A DNA stretch of 64,000 nucleotides from Cryomorphaceae bacterium 1068 (GTDB lineage Bacteria; Bacteroidota; Bacteroidia; Flavobacteriales_D; Cryomorphaceae): positions 186,001 through 250,000 of the forward strand of contig JAPVXR010000003.1 in NCBI GenBank assembly GCA_027214385.1, written 5' to 3'. A program made the position numbers and the translations under genes. Positions within the stretch are counted from its first letter, which is position 1, and every line of letters starts with the position of its first letter. Shown here one piece after another: positions 8,529 to 16,188 of this stretch. The notes under the pieces are model-generated. The model had not been told where the DNA came from. It did no database searches and saw only the letters and a list, made by a program, of their open reading frames with translations.

Positions 8529-9585
8529 ATTCCTTAAACACGAAGCAAAGAAGATAGGCACAGCGCCCGGTTCTCTGATTTTCGTGGGAAATAAAAGGTC
8601 TGATGTAGTATCAATCCATGCTATTCGCTACAATGCGGAGAGTTACGAGTCATTTCCTGATGCAAAGCTCGAGGAAATAGGTGGTATAGTGCAGGAGGGT
8701 AGTTTAACTTGGATTGACGTTTTCGGTCTTCACGATCCCGACGTGATTCAAGCCTTTGGAGATAAATTCAACATGCATCCGCTCCTTCAGGAGGATGTGC
8801 TCAACACTGAGCAACGCCCCAAATATGAGGAGTATTCGGAGCACAACACCTTCATTTTAAAGATGCTATCGGTTGATCGTGATCACTCGGCAGTGCTCAC
8901 CGAGCAGGTCTCCATCGTCGCCGGAAAAAATTACCTCCTTTGCTTTCAAGAGGTAAAAGGTGATGTATTCGAAAGCATTCGGCAGAGAATTCTAAATCAA
9001 ACCACGAAAATCAGGGAGCGAGATAGTGACTACCTCGCTTTTGCCATGCTCGATGCCATTGTGGATAACTACATTGTTAGTATTGAGTACTTTGGTAATG
9101 AGATTGAAAACTTAGAGGCCGAAATGCTGGTAAGGATAGAACCTGAAATACTACCGAGGATAAATACATATAAGAGAGAAATCAGCTCCCTTCGTCGAAT
9201 CGTCAGGCCTGTTTTAGAGATTGTTTTTCAATACGAAAAGAGCGAGTCACCTCATCTCGACTCTAAGACGATTCCTTTTATAAAAGACTTACAAGACCAC
9301 GTGGTTCAAGCCACTGAAGCCATTGAGATTTATAAGGAATTGCTCAATGACGAACTCTCGTTCTACCATACCTCTATGAGCAATCGATTGAACGATACCA
9401 TGCGCGTTCTCACCGTTTTCTCGGTTATTTTTATCCCGCTGAGTTTTTTGTCAGGCGTTTATGGCACCAACTTTAAGTACTTTCCCGAGCTGGAATATAA
9501 ATATTCCTATCCGATTTTTTGGACTTTACTCATTTCAATAGCATGTCTCATGCTTTATTTCTTTTACCGTAAAAAATGGCTTTAA
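8521..9585 (+). CDS. CorA-like divalent cation channel with a GTN signature
   Basis: A 354-aa protein of the CorA Mg2+/Co2+ channel family: a large cytoplasmic alpha/beta domain (residues 1-290) and two transmembrane helices at the C-terminus (VLTVFSVIFIPLSFLSGVYG and FWTLLISIACLMLYFFY). The loop after the first helix normally carries the invariant GMN selectivity motif. Here it reads YGTNF (G315-T316-N317), a substitution at the methionine. Other changes at this position are known in CorA relatives such as ZntB (GIN), so ion preference may differ. It overlaps the MscS gene by eight bases and is followed closely by a secreted peptidase gene. Confidence 0.88.
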   Translation: MARFLKHEAKKIGTAPGSLIFVGNKRSDVVSIHAIRYNAESYESFPDAKLEEIGGIVQEGSLTWIDVFGLHDPDVIQAFGDKFNMHPLLQEDVLNTEQRPKYEEYSEHNTFILKMLSVDRDHSAVLTEQVSIVAGKNYLLCFQEVKGDVFESIRQRILNQTTKIRERDSDYLAFAMLDAIVDNYIVSIEYFGNEIENLEAEMLVRIEPEILPRINTYKREISSLRRIVRPVLEIVFQYEKSESPHLDSKTIPFIKDLQDHVVQATEAIEIYKELLNDELSFYHTSMSNRLNDTMRVLTVFSVIFIPLSFLSGVYGTNFKYFPELEYKYSYPIFWTLLISIACLMLYFFYRKKWL

Positions 9586-9587
9586 CC

Positions 9588-11489
9588 ATGAAAAAGACTT
9601 CAATCCTTATTTTCTTCCTTTTGCCCTTCGCAGTGGCGGCCCAAGTCATGACACCCGAAAAACTATGGGAACTCGGAAGGGTAGGTGCCAAAGGCATTAC
9701 CGAAGACGGGAAGTACCTCGTCTACTCCGTTACCATTCCCGATGTGGCGGGCAATACTTTCAACAAAGAAACCTACGCTGTTGATATCAAAACAGGCGAA
9801 ATGGCAGACCTTAAAAATCCTGCTTCTCTTCTTGTAGATTCTAAGCTTTCGCCAGATGGCAAATACGTATTGATGGACGAAAGAGTTCAAGTGAGAGATG
9901 TGCGGTCTTCCGATATCTATCCTCAGCTAGAGAAGAGTGACGCTATGATTTACGATGATCTCCACATCCGTCATTGGGATGCTTGGGATTATGGAGACTA
10001 CAACCATGTAATCATCAAAAACGTCGAGACAGGAGACAAAACGGATTTGCTCGAAGGAATGCCTTACCATACACCCACTGTTCCCTTCGGAGGACCGGAA
10101 GATTATACGTGGAATGCCGATGGAAGTGCAGTAGTTTATGTCTGCAAGAAATTGTTTGGAACGGAGTACGTAAATAGCACGAACACCGATCTTTATCAAT
10201 ACGATTTGGCTTCAGCCGAAACAACCAATCTCACCGAAAGCAATAAGGGGTACGATACGAGTCCTGTCTTTTCAAGAGACGGTAGACTGGCTTATCTGTC
10301 AATGGAGAGAGACGGGTACGAAGCCGATAAGAACGACATAAAAGTGCTTTACGATGGAACACCAATTAATCTTACTGAGTATTGGGATGGGACCGTAAGA
10401 GAGTTTGTTTGGAGCGATGATTCCAAAGAGATATACTTCACGGCTGCTACAGGAGGAACAGTTCAGTTGTTTCGCTTAACCGTTCCTGCAAAAGTGGAAG
10501 GCAAAACTGCCGTAACTCAGATTACCGAAGGTCAGTTTGACGTGTCGGGTATCGTCGGACAAGTGGGCAAAGAGTTGATTTGTGGACGAAACGACATGAA
10601 TCACGCCCGTGAGTACTATGCAATTAACCTAAAGAAAGGAACAATGCGCCCCTTGACGAAAGTCAATACAGAAACTTATGCGAGCATGAAACTGCCTAAA
10701 GTGGAAAAGCGCATGGTAGCGACCACCGACGGAAAGGAAATGACGACTTGGGTGATTTTTCCACCCGATTTTGATCCCGCAAAAAAATACCCAACACTGC
10801 TTTACACGCAAGGCGGGCCGCAATCAGCATTGAGTCAGTTTTACAGCTTCCGCTGGAATTTTCAAATCATGGCGTCGCAGGGCTACATCGTAGTAGCGCC
10901 AAACCGTCGCGGAATGCCCGGGCACGGCGTGGAGTGGAACGAAGCCATCTCCAAAGACTGGGGTGGTCAAGTGATGGACGACTACTTATCGGCTATCGAT
11001 GATGTAGCCAAAGAATCCTATGTAGACAAAGCTCGTTTGGGTTGCGTAGGAGCGAGCTACGGCGGTTATTCGGCATTCTTCCTGGCAGGAATTCACGAGG
11101 GCCGATTTAAGTCTTTCATTGCTCATGATGGGGTTTTCAACCTCGAAAGTATGTACGGAACCACCGAAGAACTTTTCTTTGTGAACTGGGATGCAGGCGG
11201 CCCATATTGGGAAAAAGAAAATGCAGCTGCACAAAAAACCTACGAGGAATTTAATCCGGTCAATTTTGTCGACAATTGGGATACGCCCATCCTGATTATC
11301 CAAGGTGGAAAGGACTATAGAGTACCTATCGGACAAGGCCTTGAGGCCTTTACAGCGGCTCAGCAGCAAGGAATCAAAAGCCGTTTGCTTTACCTTCCGG
11401 AAGAAAACCACTGGGTGCTTTCCCCTCAAAACGGAATCGTTTGGCAAAGCGAATTCTTTCGATGGTTAGACGAAACATTGAAGCAATAA
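9588..11489 (+). CDS. Secreted S9 family peptidase (prolyl oligopeptidase/DPP-like)
   Basis: From the ATG at 9588 the protein is 633 aa with a signal peptide (MKKTSILIFFLLPFAVAAQ), so it is exported. The middle is a WD40-like beta-propeller (about residues 20-380); the C-terminal third is an alpha/beta hydrolase. The catalytic triad is readable: S490 in GASYGGYSA, D576 in GGKDYRVP and H608 in EENHW. Such enzymes cleave dipeptides or oligopeptides, often after proline or alanine. An in-frame ATG four codons earlier overlaps the CorA stop and is less likely. It is the third gene of the MscS-CorA-peptidase run and is followed by a glycosyltransferase after 12 bases. Confidence 0.92.
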   Translation: MKKTSILIFFLLPFAVAAQVMTPEKLWELGRVGAKGITEDGKYLVYSVTIPDVAGNTFNKETYAVDIKTGEMADLKNPASLLVDSKLSPDGKYVLMDERVQVRDVRSSDIYPQLEKSDAMIYDDLHIRHWDAWDYGDYNHVIIKNVETGDKTDLLEGMPYHTPTVPFGGPEDYTWNADGSAVVYVCKKLFGTEYVNSTNTDLYQYDLASAETTNLTESNKGYDTSPVFSRDGRLAYLSMERDGYEADKNDIKVLYDGTPINLTEYWDGTVREFVWSDDSKEIYFTAATGGTVQLFRLTVPAKVEGKTAVTQITEGQFDVSGIVGQVGKELICGRNDMNHAREYYAINLKKGTMRPLTKVNTETYASMKLPKVEKRMVATTDGKEMTTWVIFPPDFDPAKKYPTLLYTQGGPQSALSQFYSFRWNFQIMASQGYIVVAPNRRGMPGHGVEWNEAISKDWGGQVMDDYLSAIDDVAKESYVDKARLGCVGASYGGYSAFFLAGIHEGRFKSFIAHDGVFNLESMYGTTEELFFVNWDAGGPYWEKENAAAQKTYEEFNPVNFVDNWDTPILIIQGGKDYRVPIGQGLEAFTAAQQQGIKSRLLYLPEENHWVLSPQNGIVWQSEFFRWLDETLKQ

Positions 11490-11501
11490 CTAAAACAAAA
11501 T

Positions 11502-12260
11502 ATGACTCCGATCTCAGCGGTAATCATAACATTCAACGAGGAAAAGAACATTGGCCGATGCCTTGATAGCTTGGAAGGAGTGGCAGAAGACATTGTCGTA
11601 GTCGATAGTTTCTCGACCGATAAAACCGAGGCCATTTGCAGAGAGAAGGGTGTAAGATTCGTTCAGCACCCGTTTGGCGGATATATCGAGCAGAAGAATT
11701 ATGCTCTGACGAAATCGAAGTATGACCATGTACTTTCTATGGACGCCGATGAGGCTTTGTCACCTGAATTAAGGGAATCAGTTCTGCAGGCGAAAACCAA
11801 TTTCATAGCAACGGGTTACGAGATGAACCGCCTCACAAACTACTGCGGGAAGTGGATTCGACATACTGGATGGTATCCCGATAAGAAGTTGCGTCTCTTT
11901 GATAAACGAAAAGCACGTTGGGCTGGACGTAACCCACATGATCGCTGCGAGTTGGACCAAGGAAGCATGAGAGCGCACTTAAACGGTGACCTTTTGCATT
12001 ACTCCTTTTATACAATCGATCAGCACTTAGACACCATCAATAAGTTTTCGTCCATAAAGGCGCAAGTCATGTATGAGCGAGGCAAGAAAGCCCATTGGTA
12101 CAACTTCATTGTAAATCCCGCATTCCGTTTCTTTCGCGATATGGTGATCAAAGGTGGATTTCGCGACGGATTTTACGGATACGTTATCGCGAGAAATTCC
12201 GCACACTCAGTCTTTTTGAAATACGCTAAGCTTAAAGACCTCTACCGAACCAAGGGTTGA
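11502..12260 (+). CDS. Family 2 glycosyltransferase, WaaE/KdtX-like
   Basis: A 252-aa GT-A glycosyltransferase. The nucleotide-sugar domain opens with ISAVIITFNEEKNIGRCLDS, continues with DIVVVDSFSTDKT, and has the metal-binding MDADEAL (DxD) near residue 78. The second half holds a conserved WYPDKKLRLFDK and NPHDR block and a basic, aromatic C-terminus that probably contacts the membrane. This arrangement is typical of the WaaE/KdtX group that adds a hexose to the inner core of lipopolysaccharide. Acceptor and donor are not shown by the sequence. It starts 12 bases after the peptidase stop. Confidence 0.85.
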   Translation: MTPISAVIITFNEEKNIGRCLDSLEGVAEDIVVVDSFSTDKTEAICREKGVRFVQHPFGGYIEQKNYALTKSKYDHVLSMDADEALSPELRESVLQAKTNFIATGYEMNRLTNYCGKWIRHTGWYPDKKLRLFDKRKARWAGRNPHDRCELDQGSMRAHLNGDLLHYSFYTIDQHLDTINKFSSIKAQVMYERGKKAHWYNFIVNPAFRFFRDMVIKGGFRDGFYGYVIARNSAHSVFLKYAKLKDLYRTKG

Positions 12261-12330
12261 CTTTTGTCAGGTTTTAGTTGAGTCACAATTCCTACATTTA
12301 GGTAGTACTAAACCACCTAAAACTAGTATC

Positions 12331-12849
12331 ATGGAAAAAGGATCCACCATAGTCAACCTAAGAGACTTATTTACAGAGCAACTCCGCGATCGATTCGATG
12401 CTGCCAAGCAACAAGATCAATTCTTACCGAAGCTGATTAACCGTATCACGGATCATGAACTCAAGAATATCATTTCTACCATTGTGCTCAATAATCGTGA
12501 GCACCTCAAAGAGCTCCCTGAGATTTTTGATGCGATAGAACGCAGTGCCGAAGGTGAAACCTGTGAGGGGACTCAGGCACTGATCCATGAAGCCATGGAG
12601 GTCATAAGCCGCTCCGTTGACGAAGAAATTATCGACGTGGGAATAGCCGTGGCAGTGCAGCACATCAAGCACCATGACATTTCCGGATACCGTACTTGTC
12701 GAACCTATGCTTTGGAGTTGGGTATGCCACATATCGCTGAGACATTGGACCAAATGCACGGTGATGCGCAAGGAAGTGATGAAGCGCTGAACAAGATTCT
12801 CATTGAAAGTCTTGGCGAAAAAGCCGTGCATCCGATTACTGAGTATTAA
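12331..12849 (+). CDS. Ferritin-like DUF892 (YciF/YciE) protein
   Basis: A 172-aa all-helical protein. LRDLFTEQLRDRFDAAKQQ at the start, LKNIISTIVLNNREHLKEL in the second helix, and a third-fourth helix pair with VGIAVAVQHIKHHDISGYRT are the blocks of the DUF892 ferritin-like family. Acidic and histidine residues (E, H, E in HLKEL, QHIKHH) could hold a di-iron centre. Homologues are stress-induced proteins of unclear reaction. The gene stands alone, with a 288-base gap downstream before the MFS transporter. Confidence 0.82.
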   Translation: MEKGSTIVNLRDLFTEQLRDRFDAAKQQDQFLPKLINRITDHELKNIISTIVLNNREHLKELPEIFDAIERSAEGETCEGTQALIHEAMEVISRSVDEEIIDVGIAVAVQHIKHHDISGYRTCRTYALELGMPHIAETLDQMHGDAQGSDEALNKILIESLGEKAVHPITEY

Positions 12850-13137
12850 TTCTTAAGGTGTTAGCCGTTTTTCATGAGATGAGTTACTCCTGGCGGGGCA
12901 TTTCTCCTTGGGGAATACGCCTAATTCAAAGGGAGCTATTATGGTGAAAGAGTCTTTTATTGAACTATTATAAATTAAGACTGCTATCAATTGTCTAGAG
13001 GATTAACATTAAGTGATTTGTAGAAAAACTACTTTTGCCGCCTGACCCTTACAAGGGTTTCTGCAAACAATTCACTAGGAATTGACTTTTAAGTCATCTC
13101 ACATTCCGAATTGTAGCTTTTTTAATTCTTTATCAGG

Positions 13138-14361
13138 TTGGCGCGCAAAGGTTCACAAGCATCATTGGTTTTTATCTTCATTACCATCTTGATTGATGTG
13201 ATCGGTGTGGGGGTGATCATTCCTGTCTTGCCATCTCTCCTCACAGAGTTGTCAGGTGAGGGACTTAGCGAAGCCTCACGAATAGGAGGGTGGCTGCTCG
13301 GCGCTTACGCTTTGATGCAATTCTTTTTCGCACCTGTTTTGGGAGCGTTGAGCGATCGCTACGGCCGTCGCCCCATCATTTTGATTGCGCTGCTCGGGTT
13401 GGGAATCGACTATATCTTTCATGCATGGGCACCTACCATCACTTGGTTATTCGTAGGTCGTTTGCTGGCAGGAGTTACAGGGGCTAGTTTTACGGTTGCC
13501 ACGGCTTACATCGCTGATATCAGCACCCCCGAGAAAAAAGCACAGAACTTTGGTTTGGTTGGGGCGGCATTTGGGTTGGGCTTTATTCTAGGCCCCGTTA
13601 TAGGTGGAGTTACAGCGGAGTATGGTGTTCGTGTTCCCTTCTTGGTAGCAGCAGGTCTCAGCTTGGTAAATTTCCTCTACGGCTTCTTTGTTTTGCCAGA
13701 GTCATTGCCTCCCGAAAAGCGCATCACCGAGATCAATTGGCGCAAAGCCAATCCTTTCTCAACCTTCAAAAACTTCAAAGCATTTCCTGCGCTCATTGGG
13801 TTTATGATTCCTTTTTTCCTAATCTATATAGCGGGTCATTCGGTGCAATCGACTTGGACCTTTTACACCATGTACCGATTCGATTGGGACGAAGCTACTG
13901 TTGGTTACTCTTTGGCAGTGGTGGGAATAATTGTCGCCATTGTTCAAGGAGGATTGGTAAAACATGTTGTAAGAGCCATAGGAGAAAAGCTTACCGTCAT
14001 CATCGGTATGTCACTTTGGTCTTTGGGCTTAATTCTCTTTGCTTCCGCCAATCGCGAATGGATGATGTTTGCTTATATCTTGCCGTATTGTTTGGGTGGT
14101 GTGGCAGGACCTACTTTGCAGGGAATCATGTCTAATTTGGTGCCTGACACCATGCAAGGCCGCCTCCAAGGAATTCTCACAAGTATCATGAGCTTGACTT
14201 CCATTCTCGGTCCGCCATTGATGACCTACACCTTTTACATCTTCACGGGAGAGAATGCGATAGCCGATTTTCCAGGAGCACCATTCGCTGTTGGAGCATT
14301 ACTGATGATTGCTTCATTGGTTTTGGTTTTCAGACCGCTTAGGAAAGCATTAGTAAAGTAA
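13138..14361 (+). CDS. MFS transporter, TetA-like drug exporter family
   Basis: A 407-aa protein with about 12 membrane segments. FIFITILIDVIGVGVIIPVL opens helix 1 as in the TetA/DHA1 branch, and LGALSDRYGRRPIIL is motif A between helices 2 and 3. GFILGPVIGG is motif C of antiporters, pointing to proton-coupled export. The reading frame has no ATG that would keep helix 1; translation must begin at the TTG at 13138, preceded by a weak AGG, and an in-frame stop lies five codons upstream. It lies just before an arsR cluster that has no ArsB or Acr3 pump, so a role with that cluster is possible but unproven. Confidence 0.88.
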   Translation: MARKGSQASLVFIFITILIDVIGVGVIIPVLPSLLTELSGEGLSEASRIGGWLLGAYALMQFFFAPVLGALSDRYGRRPIILIALLGLGIDYIFHAWAPTITWLFVGRLLAGVTGASFTVATAYIADISTPEKKAQNFGLVGAAFGLGFILGPVIGGVTAEYGVRVPFLVAAGLSLVNFLYGFFVLPESLPPEKRITEINWRKANPFSTFKNFKAFPALIGFMIPFFLIYIAGHSVQSTWTFYTMYRFDWDEATVGYSLAVVGIIVAIVQGGLVKHVVRAIGEKLTVIIGMSLWSLGLILFASANREWMMFAYILPYCLGGVAGPTLQGIMSNLVPDTMQGRLQGILTSIMSLTSILGPPLMTYTFYIFTGENAIADFPGAPFAVGALLMIASLVLVFRPLRKALVK

Positions 14362-14437
14362 GTGGAACAGCAGAATACGAAACAAAGCCTCTAATCTTCT
14401 CAAAAGTTTTTTTAAAATATGTAGTATTCGATTCTAA

Positions 14438-14459
14438 TTCATCGTAATATTGCAATGAA
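14438..14459 (+). promoter_or_regulatory. Probable ArsR operator (inverted repeat)
   Basis: TTCATCGTAAT is followed directly by ATTGCAATGAA, an 11+11 inverted repeat with nine matching pairs. It ends 14 bases before the arsR ATG, where an autoregulatory ArsR site is expected. Confidence 0.6.
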
Positions 14460-14473
14460 CAAATAAAGATAAT

Positions 14474-14803
14474 ATGGGTCTCGCCAAAACAGAGATGTTT
14501 TCCGAAGTACAAAATGAGGTTGCCTTATTTGCAAAGGCATTTGGACATCCCGCCAGAGTGGCCATTCTCGAGCACCTTTTTAAAATCAACACTTGTGTTT
14601 GTGGCGATTTGGTTAATGAGATAGGGCTCGCACAACCCACCATTTCACAGCACCTCAAGGAACTGAAAAGCCTTGGGTTGATTAAAGGAAATGTTGAAGG
14701 CACAAGTGTTTGCTACTGCATCGATAACGAGAAATGGACCGCCATGAAAGGAGTGATGCTTCGGTTTTTGGATCAAGACATAATAAATGAATCTTGCTGC
14801 TAA
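14474..14803 (+). CDS. ArsR/SmtB family transcriptional repressor
   Basis: A 109-aa winged-helix repressor. The DNA-binding helices read LVNEIGLAQPTISQHLKELKS, with the wing LGLIKGNVEGTSVCYCI. NTCVCGDL at the start of the recognition region is the alpha-3 metal/metalloid-binding CXC motif, and the protein ends in Cys-Cys. Such proteins leave DNA when they bind arsenite, antimonite or soft metals. It heads a cluster with a DUF6428 protein and a phosphatase-like protein, and an inverted repeat just upstream suggests autoregulation. Confidence 0.92.
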   Translation: MGLAKTEMFSEVQNEVALFAKAFGHPARVAILEHLFKINTCVCGDLVNEIGLAQPTISQHLKELKSLGLIKGNVEGTSVCYCIDNEKWTAMKGVMLRFLDQDIINESCC

Positions 14804-14833
14804 GACGGCTTTAATCGAACTAAAAAAAAGAAA

Positions 14834-15286
14834 ATGAAATTATCACAAGTTAAATCTGCCCTGAATCAATTGGATAAAATCGCATTCCAACTACCCAATG
14901 GCGAGTTGGTGCCTTCGCACTTCCACGTAACGGAAGTGGGGAAAATCACCAAGCACTTTATCGACTGTGGTGGAACGGTGAGAAACGAGGAAGTCGTAAA
15001 CTTCCAGCTTTGGAATGCCAACGACTATGACCACCGTTTGCACCCCGAAAAGTTGCTGAAGATCATCGAACTCTCGCAAGATAAGCTGGCCATAGGCGAT
15101 CTCGATATCGAGGTAGAATACCAAGCAGAGACCATCGGCAAATTCGGTTTAGATTTTGACGGAACCAACTTTCTACTCACCACCAAGCAGACCGATTGCC
15201 TGGCAAAGGACAATTGTGGTATTCCTGAAGAGAAAATGATGGTAACAGAGTCCAATGATTGTGTTCCCGGCGGCGGATGCTGCTAA
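14834..15286 (+). CDS. DUF6428 family protein of the ars cluster
   Basis: A 150-aa cytoplasmic protein. HFHVTEVGKITKHFIDCGGT and VNFQLWNANDYDHRLHPEKL are conserved blocks of a family that in Bacteroidota recurs between arsR and an ArsC-like phosphatase; I recognise it as DUF6428 from that pattern. The C-terminal part carries six cysteines (CLAKDNCGIP and CVPGGGCC), which could bind arsenite or a metal. It follows arsR after 30 bases and precedes the phosphatase by 26. Function is unknown; a metalloid chaperone or sensor is a guess. Confidence 0.75.
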   Translation: MKLSQVKSALNQLDKIAFQLPNGELVPSHFHVTEVGKITKHFIDCGGTVRNEEVVNFQLWNANDYDHRLHPEKLLKIIELSQDKLAIGDLDIEVEYQAETIGKFGLDFDGTNFLLTTKQTDCLAKDNCGIPEEKMMVTESNDCVPGGGCC

Positions 15287-15312
15287 ATCATTTAACCATT
15301 ATTCCCATTGGT

Positions 15313-15945
15313 ATGGCTTTGTATCCACAAATTGAAGAAACGGTATCGAAGATTGATTTGGCGACAGTACCTCTCGAGCGTAGAAAAATCTTGCAGCCTC
15401 TTGTGTATTACATTCGAGAGCAGGTGATCAAAGGCCTATCTGCACGCCTCAACTTCATCTGTACCCATAACTCTCGCAGAAGTCATCTTTCGCAGATTTG
15501 GGCGCAAGCCATAGCTTATCGCTGCGGTTTTGGAAATGTGTTTTCTTATTCAGGAGGAACGGAAAGCACGGCGCTTTACCCAATGGTAGCGGAGACATTG
15601 CGTAAACAGGGTTTTCAGATAGAAACCATTTCCGAAAGTCAGAATCCCATCTATGCCATGAAGTATTCGAGAAATGAGCCACCTGTTATTGGCTTTTCAA
15701 AAAAATGGGATCACGATTTCAATCCGCAATCAGAGTTTGCTGCAATACTCACCTGCTCCCAAGCTGATGAAGCTTGTCCCTTTATTGCAGGTGCCGAGGT
15801 GCGCATTCCCGTGACATATGAAGACCCGAAGCGCTATGACGACAAACCGCAGCAAGCAGAAAAGTACGCCGAAAGGAGTCTTCAAATCGCTACTGAGATG
15901 AAATACGTGTTTGAAAATGTACGTAAAGAACTTCGTGTTCAGTGA
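15313..15945 (+). CDS. Low-molecular-weight phosphatase/arsenate reductase-like protein
   Basis: A 210-aa protein of the low-molecular-weight tyrosine phosphatase superfamily, the fold shared by thioredoxin-type arsenate reductases. The P-loop CTHNSRRSH has C50 and R56 in the CX5R spacing. QADEACPFIAGAEVRIPVTYEDP near the end contains the general-acid loop; D and P of YEDP are present. With arsR and DUF6428 it likely makes an arsenic-response cluster, but protein or small-molecule phosphatase activity is also possible. The ATG at 15313 is preferred to an in-frame start inside the DUF6428 gene because the extra residues are unlike the family. Confidence 0.8.
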   Translation: MALYPQIEETVSKIDLATVPLERRKILQPLVYYIREQVIKGLSARLNFICTHNSRRSHLSQIWAQAIAYRCGFGNVFSYSGGTESTALYPMVAETLRKQGFQIETISESQNPIYAMKYSRNEPPVIGFSKKWDHDFNPQSEFAAILTCSQADEACPFIAGAEVRIPVTYEDPKRYDDKPQQAEKYAERSLQIATEMKYVFENVRKELRVQ

Positions 15946-16143
15946 GCTAGAGTTCTTTTGTTTAAGGTCTTTAGACACACCTTTGTCAAATAACAACACC
16001 TCTTAGTCTCGCGATTGCTCAAAAAAACATTGACAAATGGAGGGCATTGCGAGTCGGTGATCAACTGAAATCATGTCTTAAATAAGTGCTTGTTGAAAGT
16101 CACATCTCAAAATTTCTTACTCTTAGATTAAACTTCTCTGTCT

Positions 16144-16151
16144 TACTTTTG
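16144..16151 (+). promoter_or_regulatory. -7 element before the TonB-dependent receptor gene
   Basis: TACTTTTG fits TAnnTTTG and lies 37 bases before the ATG at 16189. The -33 region has only TCTTAG, so the -33 box is weak. Confidence 0.4.
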
Positions 16152-16188
16152 TCTTATCTCTTTAATCTGCCAAGAAGCGTCATCCGAT

